Program-made: the position numbers and the translations under genes | The notes under the pieces: generated by a model | What the model saw: only the letters and a program-made list of their open reading frames with translations | Told to the model about the DNA's origin: nothing | The model's database searches: none | Shown here: in pieces, positions 22,230 through 34,400 of the stretch | Layout: each line of letters starts with the position of its first letter | Position numbering within the stretch: position 1 is the first letter of the stretch | NCBI GenBank assembly: GCA_016169945.1 | Contig: JADLSH010000190.1 | Span: 5,394,001-5,458,000, forward strand | Reading direction: 5' to 3' | Origin: Trachythela sp. YZ-2020 | Taxonomy: Eukaryota; Cnidaria; Anthozoa; Malacalcyonacea; Clavulariidae | Length of the DNA stretch: 64,000 nucleotides

Positions 22230-25200
22230 TTCTTACAAACGCACAACCAGATCGATGCACATCTGCTACTCTTCCAAGGTAATCAAAAGTGGACAATTTT
22301 GATATAGTATGACTTGATGTGAAATCGACCAAATAATGCAAAATTGCCACCATTCAGTTTTACCTGCCAGATATTTTAAGCTCGATTTATATAATGTCCT
22401 TTATAAGGTTATACGACTTCGACTCTGATTAGTTCCTGTAACAGCGGAATTCTGTGAGCAACATTAAAGTTCACTTGCACAATCCAATTGAAAGCGTTGT
22501 ACGAGAACACTCAGCCTTGATAAAACTTCGGTATGTAATTATGAATACAAACACTACTGGACGACTTCCTTTCAAGCTACTACTTCCTTATCATAATACC
22601 TCAACTGGCATTTCGTGTTTGCATTCGCCGAACTAACTAGAATATTGCCGAGAATTGCCAAAAATGCAACATGCGACAACGATTGGGTAAAACTAGGAGC
22701 AGCGGTATACCTGTCGGACAGTACTTCATCTTGTTCGGCCTCAGTGTAAGTTACACTAAACCGGATTCGTTTGGCACAAGGGTTGGGGATTGCGACGCGG
22801 GCAGCGATGCCGCTATCAGAAGTAGTGTATGCCCACAAAATGTTTCCCCTTGACAGTTTTGTTTCATTTTGTCATGACATGCAAATCCGACAATCGTGTA
22901 ATGGTGTCACATGACGATACGAAGATTGAGCGGCGGTGTTGTATTCCGGCGGCGAGTGATTCAGTGATTCTATGTTATAGATAAAACATGAGCAGTCGAT
23001 CTTTATCTGATGCGAATGTTTTATCGAACTTAAAAAACGACCCATCTTATGAGTTCATTGGCGAAGTAATTTTAAAAATAAACATTGTCTAAGCCGAGAA
23101 AACCAAAGCTGAAGTTTATGTAAATCAGGACAAACCTTTATCCGATTTACAAACATTGATTAAACATTCATTTCTTTTGAATTTTCTTCATGAATTATTA
23201 ATGCTTTTTAAAAGTCAAATACAACACGGACCCAAATGTTGTAAACAGCTTTAAGAACGAATCCGAATTCATATGGAAACTAGTAACACTATTAACAAGC
23301 ACTGATTCGTATTAACGGAAGAGGTACAAGGACAAGTGCTTGAAGTCTTTACAAGAGTACACATGTGACGCTATAACATGTGACGCAGGATGTTCCGATG
23401 TCATCATGAGAGACCTCAAGGATAGATATTAGTAAATTATGAGAACGCACTAAGAGTGGCTTCAAACAAAAAGGAATGGAACAATCTTGTATCAGCGCTA
23501 TGTGGTTATACCACGACAGCATAAGAGAGAGATGTATCTTTGAAATTTGATTGGTGCAAAGCTCGCTAATTGAACATGGCCATTATAACGTGTTGAAATT
23601 GATTTTTGTTACAAGTTCGGCCAGTGGTGTAACTTAACTTTTTTGACCACTTGCAATCAGGGCAAGTTGGACATGAAAATTGGTTGCCCTGAATAAGATT
23701 CACTTGCCATAATAATAAAATTTGAAGCAAATGATTGCAGTAAGCATATGTTGCCATCACGTGCCATTCTTTTATTTTCCTTTAAAACTGAAGTTGAATT
23801 TAATGTCCGTGTTCATCTATTTACATTTTTCAAATTATCCAGCAGAATGAATAGTTACTGGTCCATATTTTACTCATTTGATACTGTACTGGCCGGGATA
23901 AGTTAAAGATGGCCAGCTTTTTCAGGTAAAGCTGAAAGAAGAAACTCTTACTTGCCCGTAATGATTTTCACTCGTCCCGGAGAAAACATGCAGATACTCC
24001 AAGATAGAGCCATCAAAAAGCCATGAAGTATAATTAAGATATTCCAGGATATGATAGACGAACCATGCAACATTTACTACCTTCAGAACTTGAACTTTGA
24101 TAATTTTTTACTTTAGAATACTATATAGTTTTACGGCACATTTATAATTTTCTCACAATGTTTGTCAATTGAGAAATTGATGTATTAGACTTGCATAAAC
24201 TCAGTTTAGATAAAGTATTAAATACTGTAATCTATACTTAATAGATAACTACCAACATTTACCATTTTTAGAAATTAAACCTACTGCACAATGTAGGTCT
24301 GTTTATATGTAAGGCGAGCAAGCCCTGTTTAATTTTCATCTTGTGTTTACATGGGAACCGACTTGCCGGTCTAAGCAAGATCTCGCCTCGATTGATCCGC
24401 AATCTCGCTTAAACCGAACAGGTATTTTCCATGTCAATGCAATGTCGCGGGCTGGATCGCCTACCGGGTTGAGTATTGCTGAGTATTAATGCTTTGTTTA
24501 ACGATATTTTCTCGAAAGATTTCGATCTTAATCTGTGATCGTTTCTGTGGATTATAACTGTGAGAGGTGTTTGCACAAGTATGATTTCTGGTTCGTTGGA
24601 AAAATTAAGTAACTCAGCCTGGGTGCTTTGTTTTGGCGAGCCAACCCGTCTGATCAGTGTCATGTAAACACAGGTGAAATTACGGGTACCCGAGCAAGCT
24701 AGTCTCCATATAAACAGCCCCTTAGAACAAATGACCGCTATTATTTAAACGCACTTTAGATGCAGTACTGATAAATTTTCTACTATACGAGTCCAGGGTA
24801 CTATTCGTCTCGTGCAGTCACGCGAGAATATTACGTCATGCTAAATATTCTGCTATTTTGGGTGGCATTATCATGGATTTTTTTTCGAAGTGCCATTTTC
24901 GCCCAGCCTCGTCCCCAGGCTCCAACTTGGGCGTGTGGATATCGCGTAGGTGGTGCGGCGCTGATACCATAGGCAAGCTATATCTCGCTAGAATCCTAGA
25001 ACAACAAGGAGTATTTTGGTGTATAGTTTGTTGTTTTAGCATGTCTAGAACTCGGGTTATTGAGGAAAGTTGGCGTACGTTTAATGTCAGCCATGTTGGA
25101 TTTCATTTCAATTACTTTGAATTTGACCAATGGAAATGGTGGAATTTGCCACCCAATGTGGAGGAAGCTAAACAATTATGAGTTGTGACGTCACTTGCAC

Positions 25201-25320
25201 GAGCCGAATAATATATATTAGAACTAGCCAACATTTACTATATCTTCAGAAATTGACATTTATCACACATGTCACAAGATTTAATATTATAGCAATTGAC
25301 CTAAATACACGTAAATAGTA
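22230..25320. other. Intergenic region between the zinc-finger gene and GLTP
   Basis: 3.1 kb. The 22.2-23.0 kb part would be the promoter region of the zinc-finger gene, but I see no TATA box I would trust. 24.30-24.73 kb looks like a MITE (ctgtttatatgtaa and tccatataaacag ends). 24838-25200 is the dispersed repeat described at 17.0 kb. Confidence 0.5.
24838..25200. repeat. Intact copy of the repeat split at 17.1/18.6 kb
   Basis: Inverted relative to the 17-18.9 kb copy and uninterrupted across the hAT insertion point, so it serves as the empty-site reference. Open frames here are incidental. Confidence 0.75.
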
Positions 25321-25497
25321 TTAGACTTTCTTTTGATCATCCAGACCGGTCTGTTCATAGAACTCTGTTATGACGTCGAAAGTGGTCTTCAGTTCGTTCA
25401 CAAATTCTCCCATTTGAGCGAGAATGACACTTTCATCTTGACCATTGCCTAGTTTCTGCATAAAATCTTTTCGATATGGAACAGCTTTCATCGCCAA
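25321..25497 (-). CDS. GLTP: GLTP exon 5
   Basis: 177 bp after CTAAAATAG; encodes [17 protein letters not shown] to the C-terminus and TAA at 25323-25321. Confidence 0.95.
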   Translation of the reverse strand: MAMKAVPYRKDFMQKLGNGQDESVILAQMGEFVNELKTTFDVITEFYEQTGLDDQKKV

Positions 25498-28400
25498 CTA
25501 TTTTAGAATAAAAATAAACACTGGTCATAGACCATTTGCAGACTTACTGGAGCGTATCCATTTTACACGCATAGCCTCGACTTCATTCTTTTGAAAACAG
25601 ACAGAAATTACAAACATTACGTGTCGTAAGACTGAATAAAATTCATTTTATGTCTGTTTTCAAAATAATGAAGTCGAGGCTATGTGTGTATAATGCTACG
25701 CTCCAATAATTCTGCGAATGGTCCATGGGAACGAATTTATTAAGTCTGTTTAGAGAGAAGGAACTCGTGAAACTGTAAAATTAAGCTATTTTACAACTTT
25801 TCTTCATCTGTTTTTGTTCTCGAGATATTTTAGATAAAAATTACTTAAAAGTTTGTTAGATATGTATAAATGAAATAAATCTATATGACAACACAAGCGG
25901 GTAAAATGTATTCTAAGACGTCAGTCCAGTGGCGTAGACATGATTTATACTTTCGTGAAATGTGATTGGTTAAAAACTTGACGGCCGCACAGAAAGTAGA
26001 ATACAGTTCTACTGTCATACGTACAAAAAGTTAGCCGCGACGGTCAAGATTAGCGATCATTTTCGAGTCACAGAGCATGCACAAAATCGGCCGCGCTGGC
26101 CGTACGCGCAAGTGCTTTCGATTTAGTCGTAACGGTCGTGAACACATCAAGGTGGCCGATGTAATAGAATGCCGATATATCTCTGCAATCATTAAATATT
26201 GATTTGCATAGAGCACACAAACGACAAGATAGATCCAGACGATTTCACATCGTCCAGCATGACTTTCTCACGAGAGTTACGACCAAATGGCAACCAGGCT
26301 TAAACGTTCACTTAGATCGTTAAAGACAACTCATTTCCTAAAGTTTGAAAATTATTTTTTATATTAGTTTTAAATACACGCCACCTATAGGAATCGCAGA
26401 ATTATTAAAAACTCCTTTGCCTTTGGGCTTGTGTATCGTATACTATTAAGTGATGCTTTCAATCTGTTAGTCTGTATACCAGTAGACTGTAGAATGTAAA
26501 CTATTTTGCTGTCTATATATATATAATATATAAGCATCACGGCTGGAAATCTTTGCTCCACTAAGGACAAGTCGAAAAGGAATTTAACAATGACATCTAG
26601 CTGTTCAACGGCATGCTATTGAAATATCCAGTCTCCCTAAAATATTTGTTTTCTGCTTTACGCGCACGAACGTTAGGTTTTATAGCTTGTTGTTGTTTAC
26701 TCGAATACTGCACCACCATGCCGTTGCCTACTTGCCTCTGGCGGAAGAACTTAAATTAGGTTGAGAAATTCTTAAACTAACGATATTTAGTATATATTAT
26801 ACACTTTTCCAGAATATTCAACAGTATACATATCAGGCGTGCATCAGACGTGTCGTCTTGTTTATATAGACTATACTCTACAGTGTGTCTCAAAAAAAAC
26901 TGAACCCTTTCAAATTCAAATTAGCCATAACCTATTGTAGTAATTTGACAGCTCTAATTGCTTCGAATTAATGTGTATAAGACCTTGTGTTTTTGCGCAC
27001 CATTAATTCAAAGCAATTAGAGCTGTCAAATTACTACAATAGGTTATGGCTAATTTGAATTTGAAAGGGTTCAGTTTTTTTTGAGACACACTGTATAGTC
27101 TACAAATGGACTCATATGTATGTATTCAATGACTTTTAATACACATCCGTGATTCTATATCAGTGATATTATATAGCAGAATCGATGTATGGAAATCTAT
27201 TTGTTTTTATAGTTTTGATAAGTCGTAAATGTGGGATGTGAAATGGAACCCCCGGAAAAATAGCATTGATTGTTTATTCAAAGTTTAATTTCGCCTTGCA
27301 ACATTTGATATGCTAATTAAGCAAGCAATCTATCTATCTATACAGGGTGTCTCAAAAAAACTGCAAAACCTTTGAAATCAGATCGATACTTATGAAAATT
27401 GCATAATTCAGTACTAAGTGATCCCAAGGGTGCGTAAACACAATTCATGCTTGGGGATTTCGAAATTCGTAATGTTAGGGTTAGGGTTAGTAACGTAAAC
27501 ACGAACCCAAGAGCAAAGTAAATTGTGTACATCAAACAAACAATAAGATTTTTAACTCACTTTGTGTGGTTATTCTAATTTCAAGGAGCATCATAAGTTG
27601 CACAGGCATTGCAATGCTAATTGCAGTGGATGTTATGCAAATTGTAGTGTTTGCAGATTTTGGGACACCCTATATATCTCCATGCGACAACCTTTTTGTA
27701 TATACACATACATACATACATACACACATACATACATATACACACATATACATACATACATATAAACAAATAAAGAAAAACAAATAAAGAAGCTGGAACG
27801 CCACAACAGGTTAAATGCCAATTACAGTGGGCCCTTTGTTACAAAATATTAACAATAAAGTTTAAAAAATATTAAAGGACTGTCATTGTGGTTAATAGCA
27901 GTAGTAGAATAATAGTTCCATATCGCTTTCCTAAATTGGACAAGAGACAAATTAGCTTATCGCTTTGTTTATGTTACACCATTCACAATAATGGCAAACG
28001 ATACACGCAGTACTTGATGAAATATATCAAATGTTGAAAATACACCGCACTGTGTAATTTGAATTCTAAGACATAGCATTTTACACCGTTTGGGTAGAAC
28101 CCACTGCGTTTTGGTTATACGAGTGAAATATATAAGTGACTAGACGGGTGGTTAATGGAAGATTTACTCGGTATGCCCATTTGGTGCAGGTTAAAAAATT
28201 ATGTAAGCCTATGTAAATCTAAAATGTAGTCGTATCCAAATATTCTCCGTATATACAGGGTGTATAAAAAAAAACTGGACAAATTTGAAATTGCTCTCAA
28301 CTTCGCGAAACGGCTCCAGGTACGAAGTTTTTTATTATATAGATTGATTGGGTATTTATAATGTAGAATAAAGGAAAAATTTCTGAAATGTACATTTTCA

Positions 28401-31400
28401 AAACCCAGGGGGTGTCTTGTCCAACAGATCAAAAATGGCTTGCGCACGAAATTTGAATGCTTAAAAGTTATTTTGAGTTAGTGGGTGGAAAATTTGTTGG
28501 GTGTTGCATTGCTGTTCAAAATTTCAGAAAATTTGCTTAAGTGTAAGCCCTTCAAAACGTCGCGCAAACTTTCATTTTTAAAAAAAATCAGCTTTTGCAT
28601 GCTTAATTTATGCCTTTACCTAATTTGCATATTGTCTCTTGGGAGCAAAGGCGAAATAGATTATAAATACATTATAAATACCCAAACAATCTATATTACT
28701 CAAAAACTTCGTACCTAGAGCCGCTTCGCGAAGTTGAGAGCAATTTCAAATTTGTCCAGTTTTTTTTATACACCCTGTATAGGCCACAAACTTACAAACA
28801 CGCTGGCTATACAATTATGCTTATGCATTAGCCTGCACGGCAGGGTGTTTCGCGTTGAGAGAGGCAGGAGTTGAAATAGACAATTATACAACATGGCATT
28901 TTTATGGCAGTTTTAAACGTCTGCTTACAAAATAGCGTTGTTCCGAACGAGATTTTTTGGGGGTATCTCGTTCGATAAAACTAATAGTAGAAGGTATTTT
29001 TGTAGATGGAATATTCGAACGAAAATTTATGTACATTTCTAGACCTGACCACGAGCAGTTGCAAAAAATGCAACTTTAACCCCTCTGGCAGGAATCGAAC
29101 CTGCGTCCCTGCGATCCCGGTGCAGCGCTCTAACCAACTGAGCTACACGAATTTGCGGTTAGTGCTCAGCAACTGGACACTCAGTAACTCAGTTGGTTAG
29201 AGCGCTGCATCGGAATCGCAGGACCGCAGATTCGATTCCTGCCAGGGGGCCTAAAGTCCTGGTCAGGTCTAAAAAAGGACTTTTATAAATTCATTATTAT
29301 ACTATTAAATTACATCAACAATGAAATGTAACACATACAGAAAAAACACTTTGAACCAACCAGCCATGATATTTCTTTAATGTTCCCTCGTAGGCCTTTT
29401 TAGCACATTTTGTGAGATCTTGTTCACCAGTTAGAACTTCTTGTAGAAACACCAAAATAAAGGACAACGCTCTGGGAAAGAGATAAACTGAGTTATATAA
29501 CTTCTACAAAACCTCGCTTTTAGTTTCCTCTTTTATTTTCATTTTTTGAAATTCATATCCAATCTACAGTACTGTTACTAGTGTTGGCTTTTAGTGTTTT
29601 AGCGAAGATAGATAAATTTCCGCGTTTTAATGGCGTGTTTGGCCTTGAAATATCACACAAACACACTCTAAAAGGATTAGGCTGCTGGCGTAATATTTTC
29701 CCTTCTTCTCATCATCTCATGCTGTTTTAATGATTCGCTAGTAGATTCCTTTTTTATAATAGTCGCAAATATTTTTTAGAAACCTCTTCGAAATCTATTC
29801 ACAATCATATCAGATATCAACCGCGCATGTAGATGGCCGACTGTGGCCTGGGAACAAAGTCTATTTCCGGTGGAGTGGCACAAGCGAAGAACGGACTAAT
29901 ATACTTAAACATATAACATGTAGTTTCTTCATACGTACATTACTGTTCTGAAAAAGTTTAAAAAGTTCTGGTTCATGATACCCTATATCTATAACTCAGA
30001 GATCCCAAGGATAGTGCAAAGTTCATGGGGTAAACTACTGATCATATAGGCAAATGAATACGGTATAGATTTGCCAATATGCACGTTTAGCACAGAAGAT
30101 CTGGTCAGAGTCATTTTCACACTAAACTATTTTTTCGAATTCAAATGCAAAATATTATACAATTACTTTATGGTTTCCGTGTTTGGATGGCCTGATCCAA
30201 ACACGCGGGAATGTTGCGAGAGTTAAGAAAAGCGCGCGAAATCTCGAGCCGAAGGCGAGTGATTTTGCGAGCTTTTCTTAACTCGAGCAACATTCCCAAG
30301 TGTTTGGATCAGGCCATCCAAACACGGAAACCATAAAGTAATTGTTTTATAAAATAACAACAACACGATAGTCTTCCGTGTTTGGATGGCCTGATCCAAA
30401 CACGGGTTTCGACCAATCAGAGCACGCCTTATATACATGTTATTATATAATTATAGTTATAGAGGCTAGAGCCTAATAGTGGTAACACAGCTGTAATTTC
30501 TTGCAACTCTTAAATATATTTGAATGACTGAATTATTCGCGCTTGTAATCCATTGTTCAGTGTGTAACTGTACCAGATAGACTTTCCTCAAAACATCAAT
30601 TCGATGATTTCGATCCTTTATTTTCAAAATTTCATTCGAAGGACAATTCCTTTAAAGCGGAAGCATTTGCACGAGTCTATCGCTTTCTATAAATAGCACT
30701 GTAAACTGTGTTTACTTTTATTGTTTTATTCCAACAAATTCAATTCTTTTCGTTAGCACGCAGCCTGTGAATCCGTCAATTTCAGCACATGAGCGCTTTA
30801 CTATTCTAAGTGTAACCATGCGTAACATAGGGTATAAAAGACTGAGTCTACATTCACTCGGGGTCAGTTTGTTAAACGAGACTCCGGGTGTCACTCTATT
30901 CTTGGACATGGCCGAACCCGTAGACGTACCAGTCGTTTTGCCACCACAGCTACCTAATCCAGCTCCAGACGAGAACCCACCAGCAGTTGAAGTGGGACAG
31001 CACGAGGCCGAACCTCAGCCTCAGGCACAGCCAGTACAGGTATGTTGTTGTTTCAAGAAGTGTCTACGTGCACTTTGGGATCTTTGTTGCCTGTGTGAGG
31101 CTGCTCGGCACATGTATCTTGTATTTTTCTTGGTTTATGCTTTGGGTTTCGAATCGGCCAGGCGTTTGTTCAATTCCAGGGCGATCGGACGCCTATCGAA
31201 GTGAAAATTTTCAGGCGCTAGGTCATGTCTTTGGTCTTGTAAGCACATTACGCAATTGACTTAAGCTGTTCCGCTTCGCTCTCCTGCTATCTCGGCGGAG
31301 CCCATGCGTATCGTATAGTAAAATATTTGTGTGATTTGGCCTTACCTTAGTGTGTTAGTCTTGCGGTAATTTACTCTGCGAGCGAAACACGGTTTTTCCA

Positions 31401-34400
31401 GTTTGTTACGACCATTTGTGCAGATAGTTGGATAATACAGTGTGCAGTATATCAGTATTCTAATGGATTGTAGCTGCGTGTTTACGCATTTTACATACAT
31501 GGGTTTAGTTATGCTTGGTTGAATCGTTCATTTTCTGTACCTTTTGCAATAAGTGAGTCGGGTTCCTTTCACATGAATCATGGGTTTCATGTTTCATCTC
31601 CCGCTACAGTTAAGAACCACGATCCGTTGTCTAGCCGTTAGGGCCGCCCCGGTCGTGCCTTAGTGCTAGTTGAGTGTTGTTCAGTTTAATTTGCGATGGG
31701 TCGTGAACATAGTTTATTGGGTTACGGCCAATTTACGGTTGTGTATGAAAAAAGTGTATTGGTTGTGGCCAATTTACAACTGTGCATGAAAGTATAATGT
31801 ATTGGTTGAGGCCAATTTACAGTTGTGTATGAATACAGTGTATTGGTTGTGGCCAATTTACAACTGTGCATGAAAGTATAATGTATTGGTTGAGGCCAAT
31901 TTACAGTTGTGTATGAATACAGTGTATTGGTTGTGGCCAATTTACAACTGTACATGAAAGTATAATGTATTGGTTGAGGCCAATTTACAGTTGTGTATGA
32001 ATACAGTGTATTGGTTGTGGCCAATTTACAACTGTGCATGAAAGTATAATGTATTGGTGGAGGCCAATTTACAGTTGTGTATGAATACAGTGTATTGGTT
32101 GTGGCCAATTTACAACTGTGCATGAAAGTATAATGTATTGGTTGAGGCCAATTTACAGTTGTGTATGAATACACTAATACAGTGTATTGGTTGTGGCCAA
32201 TTTACAACTGTGCATGAAAGTATAATGTATTGGTTGAGGCCAATTTACAGTTGTGTATGAATACAGTGTATTGGTTGTGGCCAATTTACAACTGTGCATG
32301 AAAGTATAATGTATTGGTTGAGGCCAATTTACAGTTGTGTATGAATACAGTGTATTGGTTGTGGCCAATTTACAACTGTGCATGAAAGTATAATGTATTG
32401 GTTGAGGCCAATTTACAGTTGTGTATGAATACAGTGTATTGGTTGTGGCCAATTTACAACTGTGTATAAGTATAATGTATTGGTTGAGGCCAATTTACAG
32501 TTGTGTATGAATACAGTGTATTGGTTGAGGCCAATTTACAACTGTGCATGAAAGTATAATGTATTGGTTGAGGCCAATTTACAGTTGTGTATGAATACAG
32601 TGTATTGGTTGTGGCCAATTTACAACTGTGCATGAAAGTATAATGTATTGGTTGAGGCCAATTTACAGTTGTGTATGAATACAGTGTATTGGTTGTGGCC
32701 ACTTTACAACTGTGCATGAAAGTATAATGTATTGGTTGAGGCCAATTTACAGTTGTGTATGAATACAGTGTATTGGTTGTGGCCAATTTACAACTGTGCA
32801 TGAAAGTATAATGTATTGGTTGAGGCCAATTTACAGTTGTGTATGAATACAGTGTATTGGTGGTGGCCAATTTACAACTGTGTATAAGTATAATGTATTG
32901 GTTGAAGCCAATTTACAGTTGTGTATGAATACAGTGTATTGGTTGTGGCCAATTTACAACTGTGCATGAAAGTATAATGGATTGGTTGAGGCCAATTTAC
33001 AGTTGTGTATGAATAAAGTGTCTTGGTTGAGGCCAATTTACAACTATGTATGGAAGTATAATGTATTGGCTGTGGCCAATTTACAGCTGGGAACCAATAT
33101 TAATAGTGTATTATTGGGTATGAAAATCATGTGTTCGTTGAGGCCAATATTTGGTCCTATATTAGTCTATCATATACTGTATTGGTTCAGACCATTTGCA
33201 ACTTTGAACGTAAATAACGTGTGTTTGCCGCCAGTTTACATATTGGTATATGAGTACCATGTACTTGGTGAGAGCAATTTTTCAAATTGTGTAGACGTTC
33301 AATTGGTGCGGCTGTTTACAGGCATGAATATATTGTATTGAATGGTTGAGCCTAATTAAAGCTGAGCATGCGTTTCACGCTTTGTTTGAGGCAACATTGT
33401 AATGGTATTTGAATATCTGAGTTATAACAGTTGTTTTACTTTTGAGTTGATGTTAATTTTCTTTGGGGATCCGTTGAATTAATTCGTGAATTGTTGAATT
33501 AATTCGTGGAATTAATTAGTGCCTTTGTCGTTGGTTAACTACGGCCACTTTTGGTTTATGTTTGGCTGTTGGATTCCTTATCGTTATCTACCGGTTTCTT
33601 GAGGCTAATTCCTAACTTAATTATATGTACATCGATAGTTACAATTTTAGTTGTGTGTGCATAGTGCTTATTGGTTACGGCAATTTTTCTCGTTTTGGAT
33701 TTGGCATGATTTAGGTATGGTTTTTAGACCAGTTTTAACAGCGTTGCCATGGCTGGTGGGGAGCCGTACTATGAGTTTATGTACATTAAGCTATAGCGTG
33801 GGTTTTCCTCTTCTTAGATTGAGGAACAACTAAGGGTTTTGAAAGAAGAGGTCCAGACCTTAAGAGCAGATCGTTCTCCGTCGGAAGGAGTGGATGCTGC
33901 ATTACAATTTGTCCGCCAGCTTGCTTTGGCTCCTCTCAGGCTTCGGGATCCGACGATATGATTGCCTCAGCACTTCAAACCTTAGCTGACCAGGCAAGGT
34001 GTGCAGAAAATCAAAGGCGGCCGAATTTGAAGCCATTTTGCGCCATGCCAGACGAGGCCGTTTGATTTATTGGTCAGAGTATGGGAGGTAATCATCAGGT
34101 TGCTTGGCAAAAGAAGAGATTGTTGTTGCGTGAACCATCGCAAAGATGACGAGGAACACCAGTCGACAGACTCCAGCCCACCCATATTGTCGCCAGACTA
34201 GAGGTCGAGGGCTTGGTTGGCGTTCAGGTCGCGGTGGTGCGAATCCTGCAACATCAGTGTGTTTTAATTGTGGCCATACTTGTCATTTCCAACGACATTG
34301 CCCGGCGCGAAATTCCAACGCTTACTTGGAACATTAGTGTGTGTCATTCAGGAATTGTAACGTTTTTGTTGACAATATATTCTTGATCATTTGTCTGTGG

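Larger units (their letters stand above)
25498..29338. other. GLTP intron 4
   Basis: 3.8 kb containing foldback and mariner-like MITEs, a CATA-type microsatellite (about 27700-27765) and an inverted pair of tRNA-like sequences. No exon seen. Confidence 0.65.

Noticed and set aside
22572..22838. 88-codon minus-strand frame upstream of the zinc-finger gene
   Set aside because: No ATG at its start, a stop just upstream, and no recognisable family. A possible AG|GTATAC donor alone is not enough.
31722..32870. Three minus-strand frames of 92-150 residues with repeated [18 protein letters not shown] units
   Set aside because: They arise because the 84-bp repeat length is divisible by three and lacks stops in that frame; no start context, splice sites or non-repeat sequence.
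31727..33350. Possible CRISPR-like array
   Set aside because: The whole unit repeats, including the would-be spacers, and the DNA is eukaryotic. It is a minisatellite.
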